NCBI RefSeq assembly: GCF_000423625.1
Contig: NZ_AUII01000033.1
Location: forward strand, 1-46,432
From: Pseudonocardia asaccharolytica DSM 44247 = NBRC 16224
GTDB lineage: Bacteria > Actinomycetota > Actinomycetes > Mycobacteriales > Pseudonocardiaceae
Direction: 5' to 3'
DNA: 46,432 nt
The first letter of the stretch is position 1, and each line of letters opens with the position of its first letter. The position numbers and the translations under genes were made by a program. A model generated the notes under the pieces. That model saw only the letters and a list, made by a program, of their open reading frames with translations, was not told the DNA's origin and made no database searches. Positions 8,921-16,732 of the stretch are shown in pieces.

Positions 8921-9184
8921 TCACCCGGTGATGAGACTGGCGAGGAACTGCCCCACCTCCGGCCCGGTTCCGGACACCGCGATGCCCAGGGCGACCAGGC
9001 CGACCAGCAGCCCGACGCTGCGCCGCGCGACACCGGCGTTGTCCCCGCGCCCGCCTATCCACAGCAGGATGATCGCGATACCGAGCAGGATCAGCGGGAC
9101 GATGTTGCTCTGAATCCAGCCCTGGAGGCCGTTGGTCGTCAGGTTCTGCGCGTACCAGAGTGCCATCGACTCCGGTGCGGTCAT
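8921..9184 (-). CDS. Small two-helix membrane protein, first gene of the transfer block
   Basis: This protein of 87 residues starts at ATG 9184, behind a strong GAGGAGGA ribosome site. After an N-terminal segment with 'WYAQNLTTNGLQGWIQSNIV' come two hydrophobic helices (about residues 27-43 and 55-73) joined by a short Gly/Arg-rich loop. It ends in 'GQFLASLITG'. Size and topology resemble the small pilin-like or VirB2/TcpD-like proteins that open many Gram-positive transfer operons, but no specific motif confirms this. It is the first gene of the minus-strand block, so the block's promoter should lie just beyond 9184. Confidence 0.62.
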   Translation of the reverse strand: MTAPESMALWYAQNLTTNGLQGWIQSNIVPLILLGIAIILLWIGGRGDNAGVARRSVGLLVGLVALGIAVSGTGPEVGQFLASLITG

Positions 9185-9717
9185 GACGACTCCTCCTCGC
9201 GATGCCCCGACCGTGCCACGAGCCGAACCTACAGGTGGGCGGGGACCCTTCAGCCCCCGAGTAGAGCATGTCGCCCTGGGGATCTCCAGAAGGTCGGCCG
9301 GCTTCCGACCCGAGGTCGAACGACGCACCGACAGCCAGCCATCGCTCTCGGCCGATCAGGTGATCACCGCTCGCCCGGTTGCCGGTCGCGGAGGAGCCGG
9401 CCTCGACCCTGATGACGCGGAGTGAGCGCCGCGCGGGTCGCGCCCGCGCCCGCGCCGTCACGACTCACCCGGGTAACGGCGCGTCGGGATGGCACGGGCC
9501 GGCCGGACGTAGCTTCGCCCACACTGCGCCACCAGAATGCCCTTATCGCCCCGAACACGGGATATCGTCACTCATCAACTGACTGGTTACCCTCCGGTAA
9601 CTTACTGGATGGTCACCAGTGCGCGTTCCTGGGCAAACAGGGTGGGGGGTCTACCCTGCTGCCCGAGTGCGTTCGCGCCCCACCACGCGCGTACGCCGGT
9701 CGTTCAGGGAGGACCTC
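9185..9717. promoter_or_regulatory. Divergent control region between the transfer block and etfD, with inverted repeats
   Basis: I see no convincing gene in these 533 bases. The etfD-proximal part carries three inverted repeats: GTTACC-CTCC-GGTAAC (9586-9601), ACTGG-N7-CCAGT (9604-9620) and AGGGT-N9-ACCCT (9639-9657). The first two lie side by side, about 100-130 bases before the etfD start, as expected for repressor or activator sites. The right arm of the third, TACCCT (9652-9657), could also serve as a -10 element. No terminator is evident for either side, and the region nearest 9184 shows nothing beyond the ribosome site of the minus-strand gene. The regulator is not identifiable from this window. 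Confidence 0.45.
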
Positions 9718-11994
9718 GTGGTAGTGAGACTGGTCGTCGGACTCGCCATGACGGCCGTCGTGGTCGCGCTCGCGGGACAACGAGTGCTCTGGCTCTACAG
9801 GCTGATCGCGGCGGGCCAGCCGGCGCGCGACCGCAGCGACGGACTGGGACGGCGCATCATGACCCAGTTCGTGGAGGTGCTCGGCCAGCGCAAGCTGCTG
9901 AAGTGGTCCATTCCGGGCCTCGCCCACCTCTTCACGATGTGGGGCTTCATCATCCTGCTGACGGTCTATATCGAGGCGTACGGAGCGCTGTTCAGCGAGC
10001 ATTTCGCGATCCCGCTGATCGGCCGATCGCCCGTGCTCGGATTCCTCCAGGACTTCATCGCACTGGCCGTGCTGGTCTCGATCATCGTCTTCACGGTGAT
10101 CCGGATCCGGCAGGCGCCGGAGCGTCAGCAGCGGGCGTCCCGGTTCTACGGCTCGCACACCGGCGGCGCGTGGCTGATCCTGTTCATGATCTTCCACGTC
10201 ATCTGGACGCTGTTCTTCTACCGCGGCGTGGCCTGGGCGAGTGGCAGCCTGCCCTACGAGTCGGGGGCGTTCGCCTCGATCGCGATCGGCAAGCTGTTCA
10301 CGGGACTCAGCCCTGACACGCTGTGGTGGCTGGACACCGTCGGCCTCTGGCTGCACATCGCCGTCATGCTGGCGTTCCTGCTCATCGTGCTGCACTCCAA
10401 GCACCTGCACATCTTCGTCGCACCGGCCAACGTCGCCGCGAAGCGCTTCCCCAAGGCGCTCGGTCCGCTGCAGCCGATGGAGTCGAAGGGCAAGCCGATC
10501 GACTTCGAGGACCCCGACGAGGACGACATGTTCGGCCGGGGCAAGATCGAGGACTTCACCTGGAAGGGCTTCCTGGACTTCGCGACCTGCACCGAATGCG
10601 GTCGCTGCCAGAGCCAGTGCCCGGCGTGGAACACCGGCAAGCCGCTGTCGCCAAAACTCGTGATCATGGACCTGCGCGACCATCTGTTCGCGAAGGCGCC
10701 CTACATCATCGACGGCAAGGCCATGCCCGAGGAGGGCGCGGTCGACTTCCCCGTGGCGACCGGTAACGGCAACGGGCACCACGGGGTGCCCGAGTCCGGC
10801 TTCGAGCGGGTCCGCGGATCCGGCCCGGAGCAGGCCGCCCGGCCGCTCGTCGGGACCGCCGAGCAGGGCGGGGTCATCGACCCCGACGTGCTGTGGTCCT
10901 GCACCACCTGCGGCGCCTGCGTCGAACAGTGCCCGGTGGACATCGAGCACGTTGACCACATCATCGATATGCGGCGCAACCAGGTCATGATCGAATCGGA
11001 GTTCCCCTCCGAGCTGGGGGTGCTGTTCCGCAACCTGGAGAACAAGGGCAACCCCTGGGGCCAGAACGCCAAGGACCGGCTGGAGTGGACCAAGGGGCTG
11101 GACTTCGAAGTCCCGGTCTTCGACGGCGAGCTCTCGGCCGACACCGAGTACCTGTTCTGGGTCGGCTGTGCCGGCGCGTTCGACGACAACCAGAAGAAGA
11201 CCATCCGGGCGACCGCGGAACTGCTGCACCGGGCCGGGGTCGGCTACGTCGTGCTCGGCCCCGAGGAGACCTGCACAGGCGACCCGGCGCGCCGCTCCGG
11301 CAACGAGTTCCTGTTCCAGATGCTGGCCCAGCAGAACGTCGAGGTCCTCAACGCGGTGTTCGAGGGTCGTGAGCCCGGCACCCGCAAGATCGTGACCACC
11401 TGCCCGCACTGTCTCAACACCCTGGGCCGGGAGTACCCGCAGCTCGACGGGCACTACGAGGTCGTGCACCACACCCAGCTGCTCAACAAGCTGGTGCGGG
11501 AGGGCAAGCTCGTCCCGGTCGCCGAGCCGGCCGCTGACAAGGGCGCCCCGGTCACCTACCACGACCCGTGCTACCTGGGCCGGCACAACGACGTCTACGC
11601 CGAGCCGCGCGAGCTCGTCTCCGCCGCGGGCGCCAAGCTCACCGAGATGCCTCGGCACGCCGATCGCTCGATGTGCTGCGGCGCCGGTGGTGCGCGGATG
11701 TGGATGGAGGAGCGGATCGGGCAGCGGGTCAACGTCACCCGCACCACCGAGGCCGTCGACACGCTGGCCGGTACCGGCGGATCCGGCGGCACCATCGCGG
11801 TGGGCTGCCCGTTCTGCAAGACGATGATCTCCGACGGCCTCACCGAGAAGCAGGCGGGTGGCGTCGGCGAGAACGTCGAGGTCCAGGACGTCGCACAGCT
11901 GCTGCTCACCGCCGTCAAGCGGGGCAGCAACGGCTCGCCGAACGGCCACAAGCCGGCGGAGGAGAAGTCCGTCGAGCAGGAGACCCGCAGCTGA
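9718..11994 (+). CDS. etfD: EtfD-type membrane iron-sulfur oxidoreductase (ETF to quinone)
   Basis: This 758-residue protein has the layout of mycobacterial EtfD (Rv0338c), which passes electrons from electron-transfer flavoprotein to the membrane during fatty-acid beta-oxidation. The N-terminal part has about six transmembrane helices of the nitrate-reductase-gamma type (to about residue 230). Next come two 4Fe-4S cluster motifs near residues 290 ('CTECGRCQSQCP') and 394 ('CTTCGACVEQCP'). Two CCG-type cysteine domains follow ('VGCAGAF', 'TCPHCLNTLG', 'DPCYLGRHN', 'CCGAGGARMW'). GTG 9718 has AGGGAGG 5 bases upstream. A GTG two codons later is an alternative. It is monocistronic here and controlled from the inverted-repeat region before it. 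Assignment by domain order and cysteine motifs is strong. Confidence 0.88.
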   Translation: MVVRLVVGLAMTAVVVALAGQRVLWLYRLIAAGQPARDRSDGLGRRIMTQFVEVLGQRKLLKWSIPGLAHLFTMWGFIILLTVYIEAYGALFSEHFAIPLIGRSPVLGFLQDFIALAVLVSIIVFTVIRIRQAPERQQRASRFYGSHTGGAWLILFMIFHVIWTLFFYRGVAWASGSLPYESGAFASIAIGKLFTGLSPDTLWWLDTVGLWLHIAVMLAFLLIVLHSKHLHIFVAPANVAAKRFPKALGPLQPMESKGKPIDFEDPDEDDMFGRGKIEDFTWKGFLDFATCTECGRCQSQCPAWNTGKPLSPKLVIMDLRDHLFAKAPYIIDGKAMPEEGAVDFPVATGNGNGHHGVPESGFERVRGSGPEQAARPLVGTAEQGGVIDPDVLWSCTTCGACVEQCPVDIEHVDHIIDMRRNQVMIESEFPSELGVLFRNLENKGNPWGQNAKDRLEWTKGLDFEVPVFDGELSADTEYLFWVGCAGAFDDNQKKTIRATAELLHRAGVGYVVLGPEETCTGDPARRSGNEFLFQMLAQQNVEVLNAVFEGREPGTRKIVTTCPHCLNTLGREYPQLDGHYEVVHHTQLLNKLVREGKLVPVAEPAADKGAPVTYHDPCYLGRHNDVYAEPRELVSAAGAKLTEMPRHADRSMCCGAGGARMWMEERIGQRVNVTRTTEAVDTLAGTGGSGGTIAVGCPFCKTMISDGLTEKQAGGVGENVEVQDVAQLLLTAVKRGSNGSPNGHKPAEEKSVEQETRS

Positions 11995-12068
11995 CCGGCA
12001 CCCGCCCCGGTGGGCCGCCCTGTGCGCGTCATGGCTCCATAACGTGCTGGGGCCGGGGCTGGGCGGTC

Positions 12069-13046
12069 TCAGCAGGGCTGGAAGCCGGTGATCTGGTAGC
12101 GGCGCGCCGTCGGGCTGGTCCAGGCGATCTCCACCCGGCCCAGCTGCGGCCCCGCGGTGCTGCCCCAGGACGTCGCGCAGCCGTCGAGCAGGTATGAGGG
12201 CTGGTCCGGCGGGAGCGTCGGCGCCGTCCCGGTCCCGGCGCGCGGGGCCGCGGTCGTCGGGGCCACGCCCTCGGCCGTGACCCAACGGGCGTGCATCGCG
12301 ATGACCGCGGCGGCACAGTCCACGGCTCCCATCGCGCTCGCCACCTGCTGTTCCGCCGATGGCGAAAGGGTCCGGCAGACGGCCTCGGTGTCGGCCACCG
12401 GGCCCGTGATCGCGCGATCGAGCAGCGGCAGCACCTGCTGCGGCTTCTCCACCCCACCAAGGACCGCCCGCGCCTGGTTCCCCGCCTGAGCCGCGATCTG
12501 CTTCTGGTGCTCCGCCACCTCGACCGCGCGGAACGCGTAACCCACCATCGACACCGCGCACAGCGCCACCCCGACCACCACCAGCCGCCATCGCGGCAGC
12601 CGGAGCAGACCGGCGAGCAGCACCCCCACGCTCACCGCGAAGGCCCACACCCAGGGGTTCTGCCGGGTGCCCTCGACCAGCGCGGCCACCAGCACCAACC
12701 CGGCGACATGCCAGCTCCAGCGGCCCAGCAGCCGGTCGAGGCGGAGCAGCGTGAGCAGCGCCAGTGTGCCGACGCCCAACCCGACGGGGACCCACCAGCG
12801 TCCCGGCTCGTCCAGGAAGGGAAACAGCAGCAGGGCCGCGCCGGCGATGCCCGCGCCGGCGGCCCCGCGCAGGCTGCGCAGCCGCAGCCGGGCCCACGGG
12901 TTCGCCGGCCGGTCCGCGGGTGGTGGCGCGGAGGGTGGCGGCTGGAACGGCGGCGGCTCGTGGCAGGACGGGAGCCGCTCGGCGGGCAGGTACGGGTTGG
13001 GCGCGGCCGGACCGTTCGGCGGTCCCGGCGTCCGGGGAGGCTCCAT
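12069..13046 (-). CDS. Hypothetical membrane protein with Pro-rich N-terminus
   Basis: This protein of 325 residues is of unrecognised family. The first 50 residues are Pro-rich and probably cytoplasmic. Five or so hydrophobic helices follow between about residues 58 and 170. The C-terminal 150 residues look extracytoplasmic and contain four Cys ('EAVCRTL', 'AVDCAAAV', 'DGCATSW' and the final 'QPC'), enough for two disulfides. ATG 13046 starts it. It is convergent with etfD (74 bases between stops) and lies upstream of nothing on its own strand except the two-component pair, separated by 44 bases. No function is assigned. Confidence 0.6.
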   Translation of the reverse strand: MEPPRTPGPPNGPAAPNPYLPAERLPSCHEPPPFQPPPSAPPPADRPANPWARLRLRSLRGAAGAGIAGAALLLFPFLDEPGRWWVPVGLGVGTLALLTLLRLDRLLGRWSWHVAGLVLVAALVEGTRQNPWVWAFAVSVGVLLAGLLRLPRWRLVVVGVALCAVSMVGYAFRAVEVAEHQKQIAAQAGNQARAVLGGVEKPQQVLPLLDRAITGPVADTEAVCRTLSPSAEQQVASAMGAVDCAAAVIAMHARWVTAEGVAPTTAAPRAGTGTAPTLPPDQPSYLLDGCATSWGSTAGPQLGRVEIAWTSPTARRYQITGFQPC

Positions 13047-13090
13047 CGCAGAGCACAGTACTGGTCAGATCGCGGATCGCGGGCGCGCCG

Positions 13091-13705
13091 CTACAGCCAG
13101 CCACGGTCCTGGGCCCACCGGACGGCCTCCGATCGGTTGCCGGCCCCGAGCTTCTGAATGGCCGAGGACAGGTAGTTGCGCACCGTGCCCGGCGACAGGT
13201 GTATCCGGCGGGCGATGTCGGACGCGGTCGCGGCGTCGTCGACGTTGCGCAGAACCTCCAGCTCGCGGTCGGTGAGCGGACAGTCCTCGGTGGTCAGCGC
13301 GGCCAGGGCGAGGTCGGGGTCGACGTAGCGTCCGCCGCCGTGTACCCGGCGGACCACGTCGGCCAGCACCGCGGCCGGGGCGCTCTTCGTGACGAACCCG
13401 GCGGCGCCGGCGGCGAGGGCCCGGCGCAGCACCCCCGGTCGGGCGTGCCGGGTGAGGATGATGCAGCGGGTGTCCGGCTGGTGCTCGGCCACCCAGTGCG
13501 TGACCTCGGCCCCGTCGCAACCGGGCATCTCGACGTCCAGGACGGCGATATCGGGCCGGTGCTCGCGGATCGCGTCGACCGCATCGTGGCCGGTCGCGAC
13601 CTCCGCGACGACCCGCAGGTCGGGTTCGAGGCCGAGCAGCGCGCCGACCGCGCCCCGGGTCAGAGACTCGTCGTCGGCGAGGACGAGCCGGATCGGCGGG
13701 GTCAT
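13091..13705 (-). CDS. NarL/LuxR-family response regulator
   Basis: This 204-residue response regulator has a receiver domain (about residues 4-120) with acidic pocket 'LADDES', phospho-acceptor Asp in 'IAVLDVEMPG', Thr in 'IILTRHA' and Lys in 'FVTKSAP'. Its C-terminal LuxR helix-turn-helix ('LTDRELEVLRNVDDAATASD' onward, 'GTVRNYLSSAIQKLG') binds DNA. Its ATG overlaps the kinase stop (ATGA), so the two are co-translated. The divergent ABC exporter with a palindromic site in the shared promoter region is the likely target. Such kinase/regulator/ABC-2 groups commonly answer membrane or antibiotic stress, but the signal here is unknown. Confidence 0.92.
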   Translation of the reverse strand: MTPPIRLVLADDESLTRGAVGALLGLEPDLRVVAEVATGHDAVDAIREHRPDIAVLDVEMPGCDGAEVTHWVAEHQPDTRCIILTRHARPGVLRRALAAGAAGFVTKSAPAAVLADVVRRVHGGGRYVDPDLALAALTTEDCPLTDRELEVLRNVDDAATASDIARRIHLSPGTVRNYLSSAIQKLGAGNRSEAVRWAQDRGWL

Positions 13706-14883
13706 CGAGCGGTCCCGGGCAGCACGGCGTCGACGTGGAACGTCCCGTCCGGGCCGGGCCCGGCATCCAGCCGTCCGGAGTGATCGTCGAGATAGCGCCC
13801 GAGAGCCTTGAGGCCGGTGCCGCCGATCCCGGCCGACCCCGGCCCCACTCCGTCGTTGACGACCCGCAGCCGCGCCGCGCCGTCGGCGACCTCGATCTCG
13901 ATCGTGCAGCGCCGCGGGTCGGCGTGCCGCAGCACGTTGGTCATGGCTTCGCGCAACACCCGGCCGAGCACGCTGCGGGCCGGTCCGGTGACCGTCGCCG
14001 GGTCCCCGCGGACGACGAGTTCGATACCGGCCGAGTCGAGCACGGTACGCGCCCCAGCGAGCTCGGCGGCCAGGTCGGTGGCCCGGGCGTCGCGGACCAG
14101 GGCGCGCACCTCCGTCAGCGACGACCGCGCGACCCGCTGCACCTCCTCCATCTCCGCCTTGGCCCGCTCGCCGTCGACGTCGAGCAGCCGGCTGGCCAGC
14201 TCGCTCTTGAACGCGACGACCTCGAGGGCGTGCCCGAGGATGTCGTGCAGGTCGTCGGCGAGCCGCAGCCGCTCCCGCGCGGTGGCGAGCTCGGCCGCGA
14301 CGCGGCGGGAGTAGTCGAGATCGGTGACGGCCTTGAGCCACCACACCCGTTCGACGTCGACCAGCCACATCGAGCACACGTAGAACGCCGCGAGCGCGGG
14401 CCCGAGCCAGGGCGGCAGCGGAATCCCGTAGTCGCGCTGGTGGGTGATGAGCAGCCCGAGGCCGAGCACGGTCCCGGTCGCGACGACTACCCACAGCGCG
14501 ATCCGGCGGGCCCGCATCCCGGACACGATGTCGCCCAGCAGCACGCCGCTGACCAGTCCCCAGAACCACCCCGACCACGCCGAGGCGAGCCCGACCAGCG
14601 CGAGCGCCAGCGCCACCGCGGAGGTCGCCACCACGAACGGCACCGAGGCGGGCCGGCCCAGCGAAGTGACGTGCTCGCGGATCCGCCACAGGTGCAGCGC
14701 CAGCGCCGCGACGTAGAGGGCGGCGAGTGACCAGGCGAAGCCGGGCGCGGGCAGACCGGTCCACACCACGAAGGCGGGCACCGCCAGCAGCCAGGCGACG
14801 GTGAGGACCAGGCCGATACGACCGAACCGGCGCGCGGCGCGCACCTTGCGTTCCTCCGCTCCGAACGGCACCACCGCGTCCAC
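13702..14883 (-). CDS. DesK/NarX-type sensor histidine kinase
   Basis: This 393-residue sensor kinase has about six transmembrane helices in residues 20-180. A HisKA_3 dimerisation domain follows, with the phosphorylated His in 'LADDLHDILGHALEV' (about residue 222), then an ATP-binding domain with N-box 'EAMTNVLRHAD' and G-box 'GIGGTGLKALG'. The start is GTG 14883. No ribosome site is evident, but GATACG sits just before it, so a leaderless transcript is possible. The gene is coupled to its response regulator by a 4-base overlap and is divergent from the ABC exporter genes. Confidence 0.9.
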   Translation of the reverse strand: MDAVVPFGAEERKVRAARRFGRIGLVLTVAWLLAVPAFVVWTGLPAPGFAWSLAALYVAALALHLWRIREHVTSLGRPASVPFVVATSAVALALALVGLASAWSGWFWGLVSGVLLGDIVSGMRARRIALWVVVATGTVLGLGLLITHQRDYGIPLPPWLGPALAAFYVCSMWLVDVERVWWLKAVTDLDYSRRVAAELATARERLRLADDLHDILGHALEVVAFKSELASRLLDVDGERAKAEMEEVQRVARSSLTEVRALVRDARATDLAAELAGARTVLDSAGIELVVRGDPATVTGPARSVLGRVLREAMTNVLRHADPRRCTIEIEVADGAARLRVVNDGVGPGSAGIGGTGLKALGRYLDDHSGRLDAGPGPDGTFHVDAVLPGTAR

Positions 14884-14925
14884 CCGTCGACCGTATCGCT
14901 CGGGTCCGACAGCGGGCCCATGCCG

Positions 14926-14939
14926 ATGACAGGTGTCAT
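14926..14939. promoter_or_regulatory. Palindrome ATGACA-GG-TGTCAT between kinase and ABC exporter
   Basis: This is a perfect 6-base inverted repeat with a 2-base spacer, located 43 bases from the kinase start and 82 bases before the ATP-binding gene. A TTGTCA lies at 14955-14960 and could be a half-site or a -35 box. Its place between a response-regulator operon and a divergent exporter makes it the best candidate binding site of that regulator. This is inferred from symmetry and position only. Confidence 0.45.
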
Positions 14940-15020
14940 GCCGGGTGGTGGCGGTTGTCAGCGGTAGGAGATGACCGTCGCGACTACCGCTGTGCCCGCC
15001 GCTGCGGCGAAGGTGGAGCC

Positions 15021-15977
15021 ATGACTCAGACGACCGACCAGCCGGTGGAACCAGTCACCGGCCGGGGACCGGCCATCGAGGTGCGCGGCCTGCACGTTCA
15101 TTACGGGGACTTCGAGGCCGTCCGCGGCATCGACCTCGACGTGCGGCGCGGCCAGATCTTCGCCCTGCTCGGGACGAACGGGGCGGGCAAGACCACCACG
15201 CTCGAGGTGCTCGAGGGCTTCGGCAGTCGCAGCGGCGGGACCGTCCGCGTGCTCGGCCTCGATCCGGCGACCGAACGCGGCGCGCTGCGGGAGCGGATGG
15301 GCGTGCAGTTGCAGGCCGCGGGGTTCATCGACGAGCTGACCGTCGCGGAGACCCTCGCGCTCTGGCAGCGCATGGTCGACCGCGACGACCGGCCCCAGCG
15401 GCTGCTGGACCGCTTCGAGCTCGCCGACCGGCGCGACGTCGCCGTCGGCAAGCTGTCGGGCGGCGAGAAACGCCGGCTCGACCTCGCGCTGGCGGTGTGG
15501 GGGTCGCCCGAGCTCGTGATCCTCGACGAGCCGACGACCGGGCTCGATCCCGAGTCGCGCCGCCGCGTCTGGGACGCGATCCACGAGCTGCAGGAGGCCG
15601 GCCGGACCGTCGTGCTGACCACGCACTACCTGGAGGAGGCCGAGGCGCTCGCCGACCGGGTGGCGATCATGCACGAGGGCCGGGTGGTGGTGCAGGGCAC
15701 GCTGTCGGAGATCCTCGCCAGCCGCCCGGCCGGCTTCTCGGCAACGCTGCCCGGCCGGGCGGCGACGCTGCCGCCGATGAGCGGGACGGCCACCTGCACC
15801 GAGACCGACGACGGGCTCCGGGTGCGGGTCCGCACGGTCGAGCTGCAGCGCGACCTGACCGAGTTCCTCGGCTGGGCCGCCGAGCACGGGCTGCGGTTGT
15901 CGGATCTGCGTGCCGCGCCCGCCTCGCTGGCGGAGATCTACCACGCGGTGCGGACCGGTGAGGGGGAGGAAGACTGA
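15021..15977 (+). CDS. ABC-2 exporter, ATP-binding protein
   Basis: This 318-residue ATPase of an ABC-2 (daunorubicin-resistance-like) exporter has Walker A 'LLGTNGAGKTTTLE', signature 'KLSGGEKRRLDLALA', Walker B 'LVILDEPTTGLDPES' and the H-loop in 'VLTTHYLEEAEAL'. The C-terminal 90 residues form the accessory domain common to this subfamily. ATG 15021 follows AAGGTGGAG at good spacing. An upstream in-frame start at 14955 lacks a ribosome site. The stop overlaps the permease start by one base (TGATG). Together they export an unknown substrate, probably under control of the adjacent two-component system. Confidence 0.92.
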   Translation: MTQTTDQPVEPVTGRGPAIEVRGLHVHYGDFEAVRGIDLDVRRGQIFALLGTNGAGKTTTLEVLEGFGSRSGGTVRVLGLDPATERGALRERMGVQLQAAGFIDELTVAETLALWQRMVDRDDRPQRLLDRFELADRRDVAVGKLSGGEKRRLDLALAVWGSPELVILDEPTTGLDPESRRRVWDAIHELQEAGRTVVLTTHYLEEAEALADRVAIMHEGRVVVQGTLSEILASRPAGFSATLPGRAATLPPMSGTATCTETDDGLRVRVRTVELQRDLTEFLGWAAEHGLRLSDLRAAPASLAEIYHAVRTGEGEED

Positions 15978-16729
15978 TGGCGAGCACGATGACCGACAAG
16001 ATCCTGGCACTGGCCGGTACCGAGCTGAAGCTGGTGTTCCGCAACCGGACGGTCGCGGTGTCGTCGGTGCTGGTGCCGATCGCGCTCGGGTTGTTCTGGG
16101 CGTTCTCCTTGGGCGGCAGCGACCCGCGGGGATGGACCCTGGTGATCGCGCTGCAGCTCGCCGTCACCCTCGGCATGGGCATCTACGTGACGGCGACGCA
16201 GACCGTCGTCGCCCGCCGGCACAACCTGGTGCTCAAGCGGATGCGCACGAGCGGGATCTCCGACACCGGGCTGCTGGGCGCGACGGTCGCGCCGAGCGTC
16301 GTTCTCGGGATCGGTCAGCTGGTGATCTTCGCCGTGATCAACGCGGTGTTCGGGGCGCCGCTGCCGAGCTCGCCCGTCCCGCTCGTCCTGGCCCTGCTGG
16401 CGGGTCTGGCCCTGATGGTCGCCGCCGCGCTGGCGACGACCGTGGTCACCCCGTCGCCGGAACGCGCCCAGGTCACCACGCTGCCGCTGGTCTTCGTGGT
16501 GCTCGGCGCGGCCGTCGCGCTGCTGATGCTGCCGCTCGAGGGCTGGTGGCAGGCGCTGGTCGCGCTGCCCGGCGCCGGGATCGGGCAGCTCGTGCGGCTC
16601 GCCTTCGCCCCCGGCGGCGAGGCGGGCGGGTTGCTGCCGACGCTCCTGGCGGCGTTCACCGTGCTGGCCTGGGCGGTGCTGTTCGGGTGGTTCGCTCGCC
16701 GCCGGTTCCGCTGGGACCCGCGGAGCTGA
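15977..16729 (+). CDS. ABC-2 exporter, permease
   Basis: This 250-residue integral membrane partner of the preceding ATPase has six hydrophobic helices spread through the sequence. A short coupling segment rich in Arg ('ARRHNLVLKRMRTSGISD') lies between the second and third, as in ABC-2 permeases. It is translationally coupled to the ATPase gene by a TGATG overlap and ends 3 bases from the convergent dcd gene. Substrate cannot be read from the sequence. Confidence 0.88.
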   Translation: MASTMTDKILALAGTELKLVFRNRTVAVSSVLVPIALGLFWAFSLGGSDPRGWTLVIALQLAVTLGMGIYVTATQTVVARRHNLVLKRMRTSGISDTGLLGATVAPSVVLGIGQLVIFAVINAVFGAPLPSSPVPLVLALLAGLALMVAAALATTVVTPSPERAQVTTLPLVFVVLGAAVALLMLPLEGWWQALVALPGAGIGQLVRLAFAPGGEAGGLLPTLLAAFTVLAWAVLFGWFARRRFRWDPRS

Positions 16730-16732
16730 ACG

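Noticed and set aside
9613..13104. An 1163-codon minus-strand frame across etfD
   Set aside because: The opposite strand carries the cysteine motifs of EtfD. The frame is open only because of codon bias.
15938..16222. Small minus-strand frames within the ABC exporter genes
   Set aside because: They lie wholly inside genes with strong ABC transporter motifs and have no ribosome sites.
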